Assembly: GCF_029360585.1 (NCBI RefSeq) | Contig: NZ_JAQZSJ010000004.1 | Coordinates: 1-64,000, forward strand | Reading direction: 5' to 3' | Length of the DNA stretch: 64,000 nucleotides | Source: Cohnella caldifontis | GTDB taxonomy: Bacteria; Bacillota; Bacilli; Paenibacillales; Paenibacillaceae | Shown here: in pieces, positions 42,116-50,853 of the stretch | Numbering within the stretch: position 1 is the first letter of the stretch | Layout of the letters: each line of letters begins with the position of its first letter | Notes under the pieces: model-generated | Told to the model about the DNA's origin: nothing | What the model saw: only the letters and a program-made list of their open reading frames with translations | Database searches by the model: none | Translations under genes and position numbers: made by a program

Positions 42116-43510
42116 TTACAAATACCGGCGGACCACTTCGAACGCGTCGTGCCGAATGCACCGGTCGAGGGAGAATGCGCCCAGGATGTCGTCGGTTTCC
42201 TTCGGTGACAGGTTTTCGAAGATTCGCGCGTAAGAGGGGAGAAGGAGCAGGTGCAAATAGTTCTCCTTCACGCTCATCTCCAGTAAATACCGGTTCAGGT
42301 CGCGGTCGATGTCCGGATCGCCAATCTGCTCCTGCATGAAGTCGGCCAGCTCGAACACCCGGCGCCGGCCTTCGCCGCCGTCCCGCGTGAACTGGTACTC
42401 CGCCTGGAAAATCGGCTTGATTTTCGCGGCGTATTCCGATTTCGGATCGATCTGAAGCAGACCCATGTGTCCGATATCCTTGAACGTCCATACCGTCCAA
42501 TGCGCGCCATACTCCTCGAACGCCTCGATCATGTCGGCCAGCGCGCGGCTGCGGGAATCTTCCTCGCCAACGCGGGAGTAGGACACGCCGAACTCGCCGA
42601 CCCACAGCGGCACGTTATGCTCGCGCGCGAACCGGGCGCCTTCGGAGTTGAAGAATTCCGCCTGCAGCTTGGCCTTATCCCACATTTGACCGTCCATCAT
42701 GCCCGGATATTCGCCTTCCCGAATGGCCGGCACCGGATATAGATGGCTGCTGTACACGAGATTGTCGGCAAACGGCGCTTCGAAGCCGGCGAAGTAAAAC
42801 CCGAGATAATCTCCTTCGAGGACGATGATGTGTTTCGGGTCGATCCGGCGGATCGCTTCCACGGTTCTCCGGTACACCCGGTTGATGACGTCCCAATCGC
42901 TCTTGTAAGGTGACGGGAAACGACCGAACGTCGCGTTGGAGATCGGCTCGTTCAGCAAATCGTAGCCGGCGACGATCGAGCGATCCTTATACCTCCGGGC
43001 GAATTCCTCCCACAGCGCGACGAACCGGTCCTGAAAATGGATCTGTTCCCAGAAGAAAGCGCGCTGCGAGGAGTTGTCGGAGTGCCAATCTGGCCCTTGG
43101 AAACCCGGCGCCGTGTGCATGTCGATGATGGCGTAGATCTGGTGCTTCTCGCACCATTCCAGCGCCCGGTCCAGCCGGCGGAACGCTTCTTCCTTGTAGC
43201 GGAACGGCTCCATGTCGCTCTCGAAATGCCGGTAGTTGACCGGAATCCGGAGCAGGTTCATGCCGGCGTTCTTCAGGAATTCGACGTCCTTCTCGCTGAA
43301 CATGGCGTCCAGCAGGCGGTCGAAGAAGTAGGCCGCCCTTTCCTCGCCCAACCGTTTTTTGAATTCGTGACGCAGCGCGCTTTCCGAACTCGGGTAACCG
43401 TTGAGAAAATTTTCGAGATTCATCCAGGCGCCGATGTTGGCGCCGCGAAGACGGATTTCGCTTCCGTCTTCCGCTACGATCGAACGGCCTTTGACCTGCA
43501 GAAAATCCAT
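42116..43510 (-). CDS. GH5-like (cellulase-family) glycoside hydrolase
   Basis: This protein of about 464 residues has a GH5-type barrel: GMNLLRIPVNYRHFE, the acid/base Glu in GYDLLNEPIS and a nucleophile Glu in PLWVGEFGVSY. DMHTAPGFQ and WTFKDIG line the active site. No signal peptide is seen, so it is intracellular. The start is ATG 43510 or GTG 43519. It is the last gene of the LacI-controlled CUT2 operon. The likely job is hydrolysis of an imported beta-glucoside or related oligosaccharide. Confidence 0.87.
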   Translation of the reverse strand: MDFLQVKGRSIVAEDGSEIRLRGANIGAWMNLENFLNGYPSSESALRHEFKKRLGEERAAYFFDRLLDAMFSEKDVEFLKNAGMNLLRIPVNYRHFESDMEPFRYKEEAFRRLDRALEWCEKHQIYAIIDMHTAPGFQGPDWHSDNSSQRAFFWEQIHFQDRFVALWEEFARRYKDRSIVAGYDLLNEPISNATFGRFPSPYKSDWDVINRVYRRTVEAIRRIDPKHIIVLEGDYLGFYFAGFEAPFADNLVYSSHLYPVPAIREGEYPGMMDGQMWDKAKLQAEFFNSEGARFAREHNVPLWVGEFGVSYSRVGEEDSRSRALADMIEAFEEYGAHWTVWTFKDIGHMGLLQIDPKSEYAAKIKPIFQAEYQFTRDGGEGRRRVFELADFMQEQIGDPDIDRDLNRYLLEMSVKENYLHLLLLPSYARIFENLSPKETDDILGAFSLDRCIRHDAFEVVRRYL

Positions 43511-43551
43511 CTCTCTCACCCTGTCTCTCTGTCGTATCGCTTATGCAGCCT

Positions 43552-44535
43552 TTACTTCACTTCGCTGACGTTTTCTTTCGTTACGGCTTTGAACGGAATC
43601 AGGATGTCCGTGATCGATTTCGGGTCTTCGCCGTCACGCAGCTTTTTGGCTACGTCGACAACGGCCTGCGCCTGCGATTTGGCGTCCTGGAACACGGTCA
43701 TCGTCAATTCTCCGGCTTCGATCGACTTCAGCGCTTCATCGCTTCCGTCGATGCCGACCACGACGACGCCTTTCAGGCGGTTGGCCGCTTTGAGCGCCTC
43801 TACGGCACCGAGAGCGGCATCGTCGTTTTGCGAGATAATGGCGTCGAACTGCGGATATTGCTGCATCCAGTCTTCGGTCAGCGACATGCCTTTGTCTTTC
43901 TGGTTGTCGGAAGATTGCTCGGCCAGCAGCTTCACGTCCGGACGCGCTTTCAGCAATTTCTCGGTCAGCCCGGCTTTGCGGTCCACGTATTGCTGGTCGT
44001 TCGTTTGTCCGGTCATGTAGAGGACTTTCGCGTTTTGCGGAAGCACTTTGGCGAGATATTCGCCCTGCACTTCGCCCGCTTGCTTGTTCTCCGAACCGAC
44101 GTAGATGTAGCCGTCCGTATTGACGTGCGTCAGCAGGGAGAGGTAAGGAATGTTCGCCGCTTTGGCGTTCTCGACCGCCGGCACCGAGCCGTCCAGGTCG
44201 ATGGAGATCGAAGCGATCAAATCCGCTTTCTGCACGATGAAATTGTCGATTTGGTCGTTTTGCGTTTTCACGTCGCCGGCGCCGTTGGCCACCAGGACTT
44301 TCATGCCTTCCGCCTCGGCGGCCTGCTTGAGGTATTCGCGCACCTTCACGCAATAGGCGTATACGTCGTTCGCGTTGTCGAACGCGATCGTGAACGGTTT
44401 CTTGTCCGCCGCCGCGGGACTCGCGCCGTTTGCGCCGCTTGCTTCGGAACCCGCTTTGTCGTTGTTGCCGGAACATGCCGTCAAGGCAGACAGCACAAGA
44501 ACGAATGCCAGGATGCTGAGGAAACGTTTTTTCAT
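43552..44535 (-). CDS. CUT2 sugar-binding lipoprotein
   Basis: This protein of about 327 residues has a signal peptide (MKKRFLSILAFVLVLS) and lipobox (LTACSGN). A ribose/xylose-type binding fold follows (AIISQNDDAALGAVEALKAA; VVGIDGSDEALKSIEAGEL). The ATG at 44535 has GGAGG about 10 nt upstream. It belongs with the permease (44655-45635) and ATPase (45654-47171). Unlike the other operons here, the binding-protein gene comes after the transporter genes, and no hairpin follows it. Confidence 0.93.
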   Translation of the reverse strand: MKKRFLSILAFVLVLSALTACSGNNDKAGSEASGANGASPAAADKKPFTIAFDNANDVYAYCVKVREYLKQAAEAEGMKVLVANGAGDVKTQNDQIDNFIVQKADLIASISIDLDGSVPAVENAKAANIPYLSLLTHVNTDGYIYVGSENKQAGEVQGEYLAKVLPQNAKVLYMTGQTNDQQYVDRKAGLTEKLLKARPDVKLLAEQSSDNQKDKGMSLTEDWMQQYPQFDAIISQNDDAALGAVEALKAANRLKGVVVVGIDGSDEALKSIEAGELTMTVFQDAKSQAQAVVDVAKKLRDGEDPKSITDILIPFKAVTKENVSEVK

Positions 44536-44654
44536 CTCTGGATGACCTCCATGGAAATTTTGGTTACGGTTTTTTCCTTGCCATGCCAAACATTCGCGCA
44601 GCGGACGCGCCGAAAACGCGGCCTCGCCTCCCTTCCTCGAAACGCAGGACTCCG

Positions 44655-45635
44655 TTAAGACTTGGCCGATTTCGTCCGGATGTCGATGATGACCGCCCCG
44701 GCGATGAGAAGCCCTTTGATGATCAATTGATACTGCGTGGAAACGTTCATCAGATTGAGGATATTGTTGATCATGCCGACAATGAGCGCGCCCACCAGCG
44801 TGCCGAATACGTTGCCGATGCCGCCGTTGAAGCTGGTACCGCCGACTACGGCCGCGGTAATCGCGTCGAATTCTTTGCCGACCCCGACGGAAGGCTGTCC
44901 GGAGTTGAGGCGCGCCATCAGGACGACGCCGGCCAAGCCGACGAACAGACCGCTAAGCAGGAAAATGAGCCGTTTGGTGCGGTTTACGTGGACGCCGGAA
45001 GCAATCGTCGCTTTCTCGTTGCCGCCGATCGCGTAAATGTACAGGCCGAATTTGGTATGCTTCATGATGAACCAGGTAAGCAGTACGATGAAAAGCATGA
45101 TGATGATCGGCAGCGGAATCGGTCCCACCATGCCCTGACCGACGTATTTAAGCTCTTTGATGCCCGAAATCGCGCTGCCTCCTGTGTACACCTGGGTGAT
45201 CCCGTTGGCCACGTTCGCCATGGCCAGCGTCGCGATGAACGGCTGAAGGGAAAAGCGGGTAATCAAAAAGCCGTTGAGCCATCCGCACAGACCGCCGACG
45301 GCGATCCCGGTAAACAGCGCGGCGGAGACCGATCCCGTATTGACCATGACGCCGCAAGCCAGACAGCCTGCGAGCGCGAGGACGAAACCCGCGGACAAAT
45401 CGATCATTCCGCTGACGATCAGGATGGTCTGGGCGCAGGCCAGAATGGCAATGACGGCATTCTGCCTGACGATGTTCATCAGGTTTTGCGGCTCGAGAAA
45501 GTTGGAATTCAGCAAGGCGGAAATGATGATGATGGCGAAGAAAATGAGTACGATTCCGTATTTTCGGTACAGCAGCTTCCAGTCCGTGCGCCGGTCTCGG
45601 CCGGCTTCTTTTTCCGCGGTGACGGTTGCGCTCAT
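44655..45635 (-). CDS. CUT2 sugar ABC transporter permease (RbsC-like)
   Basis: This 326-residue hydrophobic protein has SGMIDLSAGFVLALAGCLAC and GGTSFNGGIGNVFGTLVGAL, the two typical RbsC blocks. The start has AAGGGGG upstream. It forms the membrane channel for the sugar importer with the duplicated ATPase directly upstream (18 bp). Confidence 0.93.
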   Translation of the reverse strand: MSATVTAEKEAGRDRRTDWKLLYRKYGIVLIFFAIIIISALLNSNFLEPQNLMNIVRQNAVIAILACAQTILIVSGMIDLSAGFVLALAGCLACGVMVNTGSVSAALFTGIAVGGLCGWLNGFLITRFSLQPFIATLAMANVANGITQVYTGGSAISGIKELKYVGQGMVGPIPLPIIIMLFIVLLTWFIMKHTKFGLYIYAIGGNEKATIASGVHVNRTKRLIFLLSGLFVGLAGVVLMARLNSGQPSVGVGKEFDAITAAVVGGTSFNGGIGNVFGTLVGALIVGMINNILNLMNVSTQYQLIIKGLLIAGAVIIDIRTKSAKS

Positions 45636-45653
45636 ATCGTTTGTCCCCCTTCG

Positions 45654-47171
45654 TTAATGTTCTTTCGCGGCTGCGACGATCAGCTGCATGATGTTCTCCT
45701 GCGTGGCTTGCTCGCGCGGCAGCTCGCCCTGGATCCGCCCTTCCGCCATGACCAGCACGCGGTGGCTCATGCCGATGACTTCCGGCAATTCCGATGAGAT
45801 CATCAGAATCGGAAGCCCCTCGCTCGCAAGGTCGCGGATAAGCCGGTATATCTCGGTTTTGGCGCCCACGTCGATGCCGCGCGTCGGCTCGTCCAGGATC
45901 AGCAGCTTGAGCGAACGAACCAGCCATTTGGCCAATACCACCTTTTGCTGGTTCCCGCCGCTCAAATTGCCCGCTTCGATATCAAGAGAAGACGCTTTCA
46001 CGGACAGTTTGGCGCTGATCTGTTTGGCTTCCTCCCGCAGCTTTCCTCTTTTGATCACCCAACCGCGGGCAAATCGGTCCATGTTGGGCAGCGCAATGTT
46101 GTCTTTGATCGACCTCACCAGCACGAGCCCCAACTGTTTGCGGTCTTCCGACACCATGGCGATTCCTTTGCGGATCGCATCCCGCGGGGTCCGGATTTTC
46201 AGCTTCTCGCCGGCGAGTTTGATCTCCCCTGCGTCCAGACGGTCGAGTCCGAATATCGCCCGCGCCACCTCGGTGCGTCCCGCGCCCATAATCCCGGAGA
46301 CGCCGACGATTTCCCCCTTCCGGATTCGAAAGGAAACATCCTTGAATTCACCGGCCCGGGTCAAGCCGTTCGCTTCGAAAACGACGGGATCGCCGGGAGG
46401 AAGCAACGGCGGATAAATATCGGAAATTTGCCGGCCGACCATCATGGTCACGATTTTGTCCTGATCGAGCTCGCCGATCGGTTGGGAGCCGATAAACTTG
46501 CCGTCCCGAAGCACCGTCACTTCGTCGCAAATCCGGAAAATCTCGTCGAACTTATGGGAAATGAAGACGATCGCGATGCCTTGGTCGCGCAGCTGCTCGA
46601 TCTGTCCGAACAAATAATGCGTCTCCGCTTCGGTGAGCGCCGAGGTCGGCTCGTCCATGACGATCAGGCGGCTGTCCCGGGAAATCGCCTTGATGATCTC
46701 GACCATCTGTGTTTCGGCAACGCTCAGCTCCCGCATTTTCGTATGAGGATCGTAGGCAAGCCCCAACTTGTTGATGAGCTCCCGCGTTTGCTCGTACAGC
46801 TTTTTGCGGGAAATGATCCCCTTGAACCGGGTCGTCGGCTCGCGGCCGATGAAGATGTTCTCCGCGATGGTCAAATCCGGGATCGGCGTCAGCTCCTGGG
46901 CGACGATCGAGATGCCGGCATTCAGGGCGGCGCGTTCGTCCGGAAATCGGATCGGCTTTCCCTCGAGCGTGATCGTGCCCTGATAGTCGTCGTACATCCC
47001 GGTCAAAATTTTCATCAGCGTCGACTTCCCTGCGCCGTTCTCCCCGACCAGTGCATGAACGCTTCCTTTTTTAAGCTGCAAGGAGACGCCGTCCAGCACC
47101 TTTACGCCGGAAAACGATTTTGTAATGCCTTCCATCGCGAGCAAAATATCGCGGCTTTCCCGTGTCCGCAT
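45654..47171 (-). CDS. CUT2 sugar ABC transporter ATPase (RbsA-like, duplicated)
   Basis: This protein of about 505 residues has two ABC domains: Walker [10 protein letters not shown] with VMDEPTSAL in the first, and [29 protein letters not shown] and [11 protein letters not shown] in the second. The start at 47171 follows AGAAAGGGG. It is the first gene of the transporter operon and lies just downstream of lacI and a LacI-type operator (47203-47220). Confidence 0.95.
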   Translation of the reverse strand: MRTRESRDILLAMEGITKSFSGVKVLDGVSLQLKKGSVHALVGENGAGKSTLMKILTGMYDDYQGTITLEGKPIRFPDERAALNAGISIVAQELTPIPDLTIAENIFIGREPTTRFKGIISRKKLYEQTRELINKLGLAYDPHTKMRELSVAETQMVEIIKAISRDSRLIVMDEPTSALTEAETHYLFGQIEQLRDQGIAIVFISHKFDEIFRICDEVTVLRDGKFIGSQPIGELDQDKIVTMMVGRQISDIYPPLLPPGDPVVFEANGLTRAGEFKDVSFRIRKGEIVGVSGIMGAGRTEVARAIFGLDRLDAGEIKLAGEKLKIRTPRDAIRKGIAMVSEDRKQLGLVLVRSIKDNIALPNMDRFARGWVIKRGKLREEAKQISAKLSVKASSLDIEAGNLSGGNQQKVVLAKWLVRSLKLLILDEPTRGIDVGAKTEIYRLIRDLASEGLPILMISSELPEVIGMSHRVLVMAEGRIQGELPREQATQENIMQLIVAAAKEH

Positions 47172-47202
47172 GCGGGCCACCCCTTTCTCTAGAATGCGGC
47201 TT

Positions 47203-47220
47203 TGATAAAACGTTTTACCA
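47203..47220. promoter_or_regulatory. LacI-type operator before the CUT2 operon
   Basis: The near-perfect 18-bp palindrome TGATAAAACGTTTTACCA has the central CG typical of LacI-family operators. It lies 32 bp upstream of the ATPase start. A site with the same half-sequence (GTTTTATCA) occurs upstream of lacI at 48279-48296. Confidence 0.75.
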
Positions 47221-47234
47221 ATATTCAAAAAAAA

Positions 47235-48251
47235 TTATCTCAACTTGCGGGTGCTGCCTCTGACCTTCAGAGAGGGATGAAACAGGATGCCATGCTCCCG
47301 CTCTCCGCCATCGATCATGTTCAAGACTTGCTTCGCGCTCTCCCTGCCCATCGCGCCGGCGGGGTGCGTGACGGATGTCAGCGGAACTTCCAGAATCTCG
47401 TTCAAATCGATATCGTCAAATCCGACCAAGGAGAGATCGGTCGGTATTTTCAACTGATAGTTTCGCGCAGCCTTATAGACGCCCATCGCCATCATGTCGT
47501 TGAACGCGAAGATGGCGGTGACGTTCTGGCCCAGTAAGTAAGGCAGCGCCTCCACACCGCTGTCCAGCGTAAATTCTCCTTCGTAAATGAGCTGGGGGTC
47601 GAAATCCACTCCGGCTTCGGATAGCGCTTTCTTATAGCCCTTAAGACGCGCGAGGGACGACACCATGTTGCTCTGCCCGGTGATGCAGCCGATGCGGCGG
47701 TGTCCAAGGTCGATCAGATGCTTCGTCGCCAAATATCCCCCGGCTTCGAAATCGAAACTGACGGATCGAACCCCTTTCGCTGCTTTGAACTCTTCGAAAG
47801 TGACGACCGGTACCCTGGCTCTCTGAGCCAGGCTAAAACACATTTTCTCTTTCTCGGTCAACTCGGTCAATCGCGGCTTCGCGAGAATGATGCCCTCGGC
47901 CCGCTTGTCGATGAACTCCTTGAAATACTCGTACGCTTGATCATCGGAAGATCCGTAGCTGCCCAGCAGCACGATGTAGCCGTTGTTCCGGCATTCGTGT
48001 TCAATGGCGTTGCACATTTCCGCGAAGTGGAAGTTGCTGATGTCGGGGACGATGAGGCCGATCGTGTGAGTTTTCTGCGTCACGAGTCCGACCGCCAAAC
48101 GATTGGGCCGGAAATTCATCTCCTCGGCCACCTTCAGGATTTTCGCTCGTGCCGCTGCTGAAATGCGGCTTTCTTTGTCGTTGAGAACGAGCGAAACCGT
48201 GGCCACCGAATACCCGCACTCCCGGGCAACATCCTTGATCGTGACGCGCAT
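47235..48251 (-). CDS. LacI-family transcriptional repressor
   Basis: This 338-residue protein begins with the LacI HTH (MRVTIKDVARECGYSVATVS) and hinge (EEMNFRPNRLAVGL), followed by a periplasmic-binding-like ligand domain (IGCITGQSN; FAFNDMMAMGVYKAARN; GFDDIDLNEI). The start has AGGAGG. It is 63 bp upstream of the CUT2 ATPase gene, and matching operators precede both, so it very probably represses itself and the importer/GH5 operon. The inducer should be the imported sugar. Confidence 0.93.
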   Translation of the reverse strand: MRVTIKDVARECGYSVATVSLVLNDKESRISAAARAKILKVAEEMNFRPNRLAVGLVTQKTHTIGLIVPDISNFHFAEMCNAIEHECRNNGYIVLLGSYGSSDDQAYEYFKEFIDKRAEGIILAKPRLTELTEKEKMCFSLAQRARVPVVTFEEFKAAKGVRSVSFDFEAGGYLATKHLIDLGHRRIGCITGQSNMVSSLARLKGYKKALSEAGVDFDPQLIYEGEFTLDSGVEALPYLLGQNVTAIFAFNDMMAMGVYKAARNYQLKIPTDLSLVGFDDIDLNEILEVPLTSVTHPAGAMGRESAKQVLNMIDGGEREHGILFHPSLKVRGSTRKLR

Positions 48252-48278
48252 GCGCTTGCTGCCTCCTTTCTCTATGTT

Positions 48279-48296
48279 GGGTTAAACGTTTTATCA
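48279..48296. promoter_or_regulatory. LacI-type operator before lacI
   Basis: GGGTTAAACGTTTTATCA is a palindrome centred on CG, just downstream of the lacI promoter. It shares the half-site GTTTTATCA with the operator at 47203-47220. It is consistent with autorepression. Confidence 0.72.
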
Positions 48297-48308
48297 AGTA
48301 TGAATTTG

Positions 48309-48338
48309 ATATTAACACCGTCAAATTGAAATTGTCAA
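48309..48338 (-). promoter_or_regulatory. Sigma-A promoter of lacI
   Basis: On the minus strand a perfect TTGACA (48333-48338), an 18-bp spacer and TAATAT (48309-48314) lie upstream of lacI. The operator at 48279-48296 falls in the early transcribed region. Confidence 0.8.
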
Positions 48339-48486
48339 CGTTTCATTTCTCTGCGTGGCGCGTTTCCTTCACTGATGCTGTGAGCATGAAGCTAACCCGT
48401 CTTGAAAATAGGCGCCGGCTTCGCGATGTCGCGCACCGCCTCCTCGGTCGAAGCAGGAGAGGAACTTCAGTTCGGTGTGCAAAAAA

Positions 48487-48515
48487 ACAGACCGGGTCAT
48501 AACGCCCGGCCTGTT
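48487..48515 (-). terminator. Terminator after the oxidoreductase gene
   Basis: AACAGACCGGG (48487-48497) pairs with CCCGGCCTGTT (48505-48515), one mismatch, followed on the minus strand by TTTTTG. It lies just beyond the stop of the Gfo/Idh/MocA gene. The remaining 48339-48486 sequence holds nothing recognisable. Confidence 0.85.
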
Positions 48516-48526
48516 CCGGAGTTGTT

Positions 48527-49657
48527 TTATTCAAATGCCGGAATGTCCATGGGCATGCCGCCGTTCAAGGCGGACTGATGGGCGCAAATGCCGGCAGCCG
48601 TCCAATTCGCGGCCGTAATCGCGCCGATGCTCGGCTCGCGCCCCTCCACGATGCTGCTGACGAATTCATGCACCAGATGCGGATGGGAGCCGCCGTGTCC
48701 CCCGCCCTGAATGAACGAGAGGTGCTCGTTCGTCTCGTCGTAGACGCCTTTCTGCGTGAAACGGCGGATCGCTTCTGGCAGCAGTTCCTGCCGGTCGGGG
48801 GCCGTCACGCGTTCGACGGTGAAGGGCCGTCCCCGATTTCCGTTCATTTCTCCCATTCGGAAGATCACGGGCAGCTCATGCTCCAGCTGCTGCCACTCGA
48901 ACGTCGCCTTCTCGCCATAGACGTTAAAGCATTCGGAGTAATCGCGGGCCGTATGGAACATCGTGCGGGTCAATTCGAGCGCGACATCCGAATCCTCCAG
49001 TTGGAACAGCGCGCTTTCGACCGGAAACGGATTGTTGTATTGCCGCACCAGTTCCTCGCGCATCGAGCCGGAGCCCAGACAGCTGACCTTGACCGGGCGT
49101 TTGCCGATCAGATCGAGCAGCGGCGCGATGGCGTGCGTGGGATGCATCAGCGGGGGGAAACCCTTCCAATAATCCGGCCAGCCGTCCATATCCTGATAGT
49201 GGGCACCCCGCAGAAACTGGATTCTGCCGAACTCGCCTTTCTCGTGCATCTCTTTGACCATGAGATACTCCCGGGTGTAGACGGCCGTTTCCATCATCAT
49301 GTAGTTTTTCCCGGATGCCCGCTGCGCGGCGATCACGTCCCTCAGTTCCTGCAGGGACAAGCCCATCGGAATGGTGCAGGCGCAATGTTTGCCGGCGTTC
49401 AGGACCGCAATCGACTGCGGGGCGTGGTACTGAATCGGCGTGACCAGATGCACCGCGTCCCAGGCGTCGTTCCGGAGAACGTCCGCGATGTCCGTATACC
49501 GATGCGTGATGGAAAATTTGTCTCCGGTTTCTTTCAACACGTCTTCATTGCCGTCGACGATCGCGATGTCCCCGACCATCGGATGATGCTTGTAGATCGG
49601 GACGAATTCGGCGCCGAATCCGAGGCCGACCAAAGCGACTTTGATTTTTTTCGTCAT
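48527..49657 (-). CDS. Gfo/Idh/MocA-family oxidoreductase
   Basis: This 376-residue protein has an N-terminal Rossmann fold (KVALVGLGFGAEF) and the family block HCACTIPMG, with a conserved METAVYTREY and LRGAHYQDMDGWPDYWKGFP. Such enzymes oxidise or reduce sugars, inositols or aminosugars with NAD(P). It is a clear paralogue of the protein at 54381-55517. It is transcribed alone, with the AraC-type regulator divergent 220 bp away, which probably controls it. The start has GAGGAG. Confidence 0.88.
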   Translation of the reverse strand: MTKKIKVALVGLGFGAEFVPIYKHHPMVGDIAIVDGNEDVLKETGDKFSITHRYTDIADVLRNDAWDAVHLVTPIQYHAPQSIAVLNAGKHCACTIPMGLSLQELRDVIAAQRASGKNYMMMETAVYTREYLMVKEMHEKGEFGRIQFLRGAHYQDMDGWPDYWKGFPPLMHPTHAIAPLLDLIGKRPVKVSCLGSGSMREELVRQYNNPFPVESALFQLEDSDVALELTRTMFHTARDYSECFNVYGEKATFEWQQLEHELPVIFRMGEMNGNRGRPFTVERVTAPDRQELLPEAIRRFTQKGVYDETNEHLSFIQGGGHGGSHPHLVHEFVSSIVEGREPSIGAITAANWTAAGICAHQSALNGGMPMDIPAFE

Positions 49658-49876
49658 GCGCGCTTCTCCTCTATCGATTCATGGATGAAGTCCTTCTACG
49701 GATAGGTTAGCGCAGAACGCAGGGAACGCGCCATGCAGATTCAAGATGAGTATATGGAAAAAACGGAAGTGTTGTCGCTTTCCCGATTTTTCTCTGTACA
49801 GGCATACCAAAACGTGAGATAAACAAAGTAAAAGGCTTCAGAGAGTGTCGGCCGCAAGATCGGGGAGAAATGCCGC

Positions 49877-50689
49877 ATGAAGGAAAATACGGATTGGTAC
49901 CACCTGGAGGGTGAGCCGTCGGTTGAGACGATGGGCCGCATCACGGCAGCCAATGTCCATCCGGCGAGAAACGTGGCCTTCTGGGTGCTGGGAATCGTCC
50001 ATGCGGGGCGAAGAACGATCCAAATCGGAGAACGCCGGTATACGTTCACGCCGGGGGACTACTTCCTCCTTCCGCCTCACATCGAACACGGCGGCATCGA
50101 AACGGACGCGCACGAAGTGTTCTTCGTTCATTTCCATATGGCCGGCAAGAGGCTGGCTCCGCCTTCCCGGCTGCGGAAAGATCAAATACTCCTGCCGGTG
50201 TCCGGACAGCTCCCCAAAGACTTGGACCTGTTCCGCTTCGTCGACTACCTCGACAAGCAGCGCCAACTCGATTACGCGGGCGAGCAATTTCTTGCCGTAC
50301 ACGTGAAAGCCCTCTTATACCAGCTCAGCGCGTTCATGCAGAACAAGCAAATGGGTTACGATCGCGGCAGCTTGGCCGACGAGATTTTCTTCTTCCTGTC
50401 GGAACACTACGGCGATCAGCTGGGCGCGGAGCGCCTCGAGAAACATTTCCATCTCACGTACCGGCAGCTGAACGGCGTGTTCTACAGGCGGTTCCAGACG
50501 ACCATTCGGCAAAAATTGATCGATATCCGCATCCAGCACGCCTTCAACCTGCTGGTCAACGGAGAAAGCGTCGCCGCCGTCGCCGCCAAGACCGGATTCT
50601 CGGACTACTTCTATTTTCTGAAAAGCTTCAAGCGCAAGATCGGAATCACGCCCAAAATGCTTCAGCAAAAATATTTCCGAAACCCCTGA
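49877..50689 (+). CDS. AraC-family transcriptional regulator with cupin sensor
   Basis: This 270-residue protein has an N-terminal AraC-binding cupin (GERRYTFTPGDYFLLPPHIEH) and a C-terminal double HTH (LEKHFHLTYRQLNGVFYRRF; TGFSDYFYFLKSFKRKIGIT). It diverges from the Gfo/Idh/MocA gene and probably activates it in response to a sugar. GGGGAG precedes the ATG. It converges on the next YesN gene across a bidirectional terminator. Confidence 0.92.
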   Translation: MKENTDWYHLEGEPSVETMGRITAANVHPARNVAFWVLGIVHAGRRTIQIGERRYTFTPGDYFLLPPHIEHGGIETDAHEVFFVHFHMAGKRLAPPSRLRKDQILLPVSGQLPKDLDLFRFVDYLDKQRQLDYAGEQFLAVHVKALLYQLSAFMQNKQMGYDRGSLADEIFFFLSEHYGDQLGAERLEKHFHLTYRQLNGVFYRRFQTTIRQKLIDIRIQHAFNLLVNGESVAAVAAKTGFSDYFYFLKSFKRKIGITPKMLQQKYFRNP

Positions 50690-50690
50690 G

Positions 50691-50717
50691 CCAAGTAAAA
50701 ACGACTTCGTCGTCCTT
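50691..50717. repeat. Dispersed 27-bp repeat, copy 2
   Basis: It matches 3637-3663 at 26 of 27 positions, beginning CCAAGTAAAAACGACTTCGT and ending CGTCCTT. Here it lies directly after the AraC stop and forms an extended hairpin, because the outer CCAAG pairs with CTTGG. Confidence 0.7.
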
Positions 50718-50758
50718 GGGTAACAGAGAATGCCGTTTTTATCGGAGGGGATTCAGAA

Positions 50759-50788
50759 ATGGATAAGCGCGAAATTTATAAATTCTGA
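50759..50788 (+). other. Nine-codon mini reading frame inside an inverted repeat
   Basis: GGAGGGG (50744-50750) is followed 8-10 nt later by an ATG encoding MDKREIYKF and a TGA. A perfect 9-bp inverted repeat (GATTCAGAA 50750-50758, TTCTGAATC 50783-50791) brackets it. It could be a leader peptide, a chance ribosome site on the AraC mRNA tail, or part of a repeat element. Confidence 0.3.
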
Positions 50789-50798
50789 ATCACCCAAG

Positions 50799-50832
50799 AA
50801 AAGGAGCGTCCCGGCAGCCGGTCCGCTCCTTT
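50799..50832. terminator. Bidirectional terminator between AraC and YesN genes
   Basis: AAAGGAGCG (50800-50808) pairs with CGCTCCTTT (50824-50832). T-rich sequence follows on both strands, which suits the two converging genes. Confidence 0.85.
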
Positions 50833-50853
50833 ATTCTTCCACGGGGTTCTGTT

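Noticed and set aside
47222-47234. Rho-independent terminator after lacI (T run on minus strand)
   Set aside because: The T run has no stem before it; read-through from lacI into the transporter operon remains possible.
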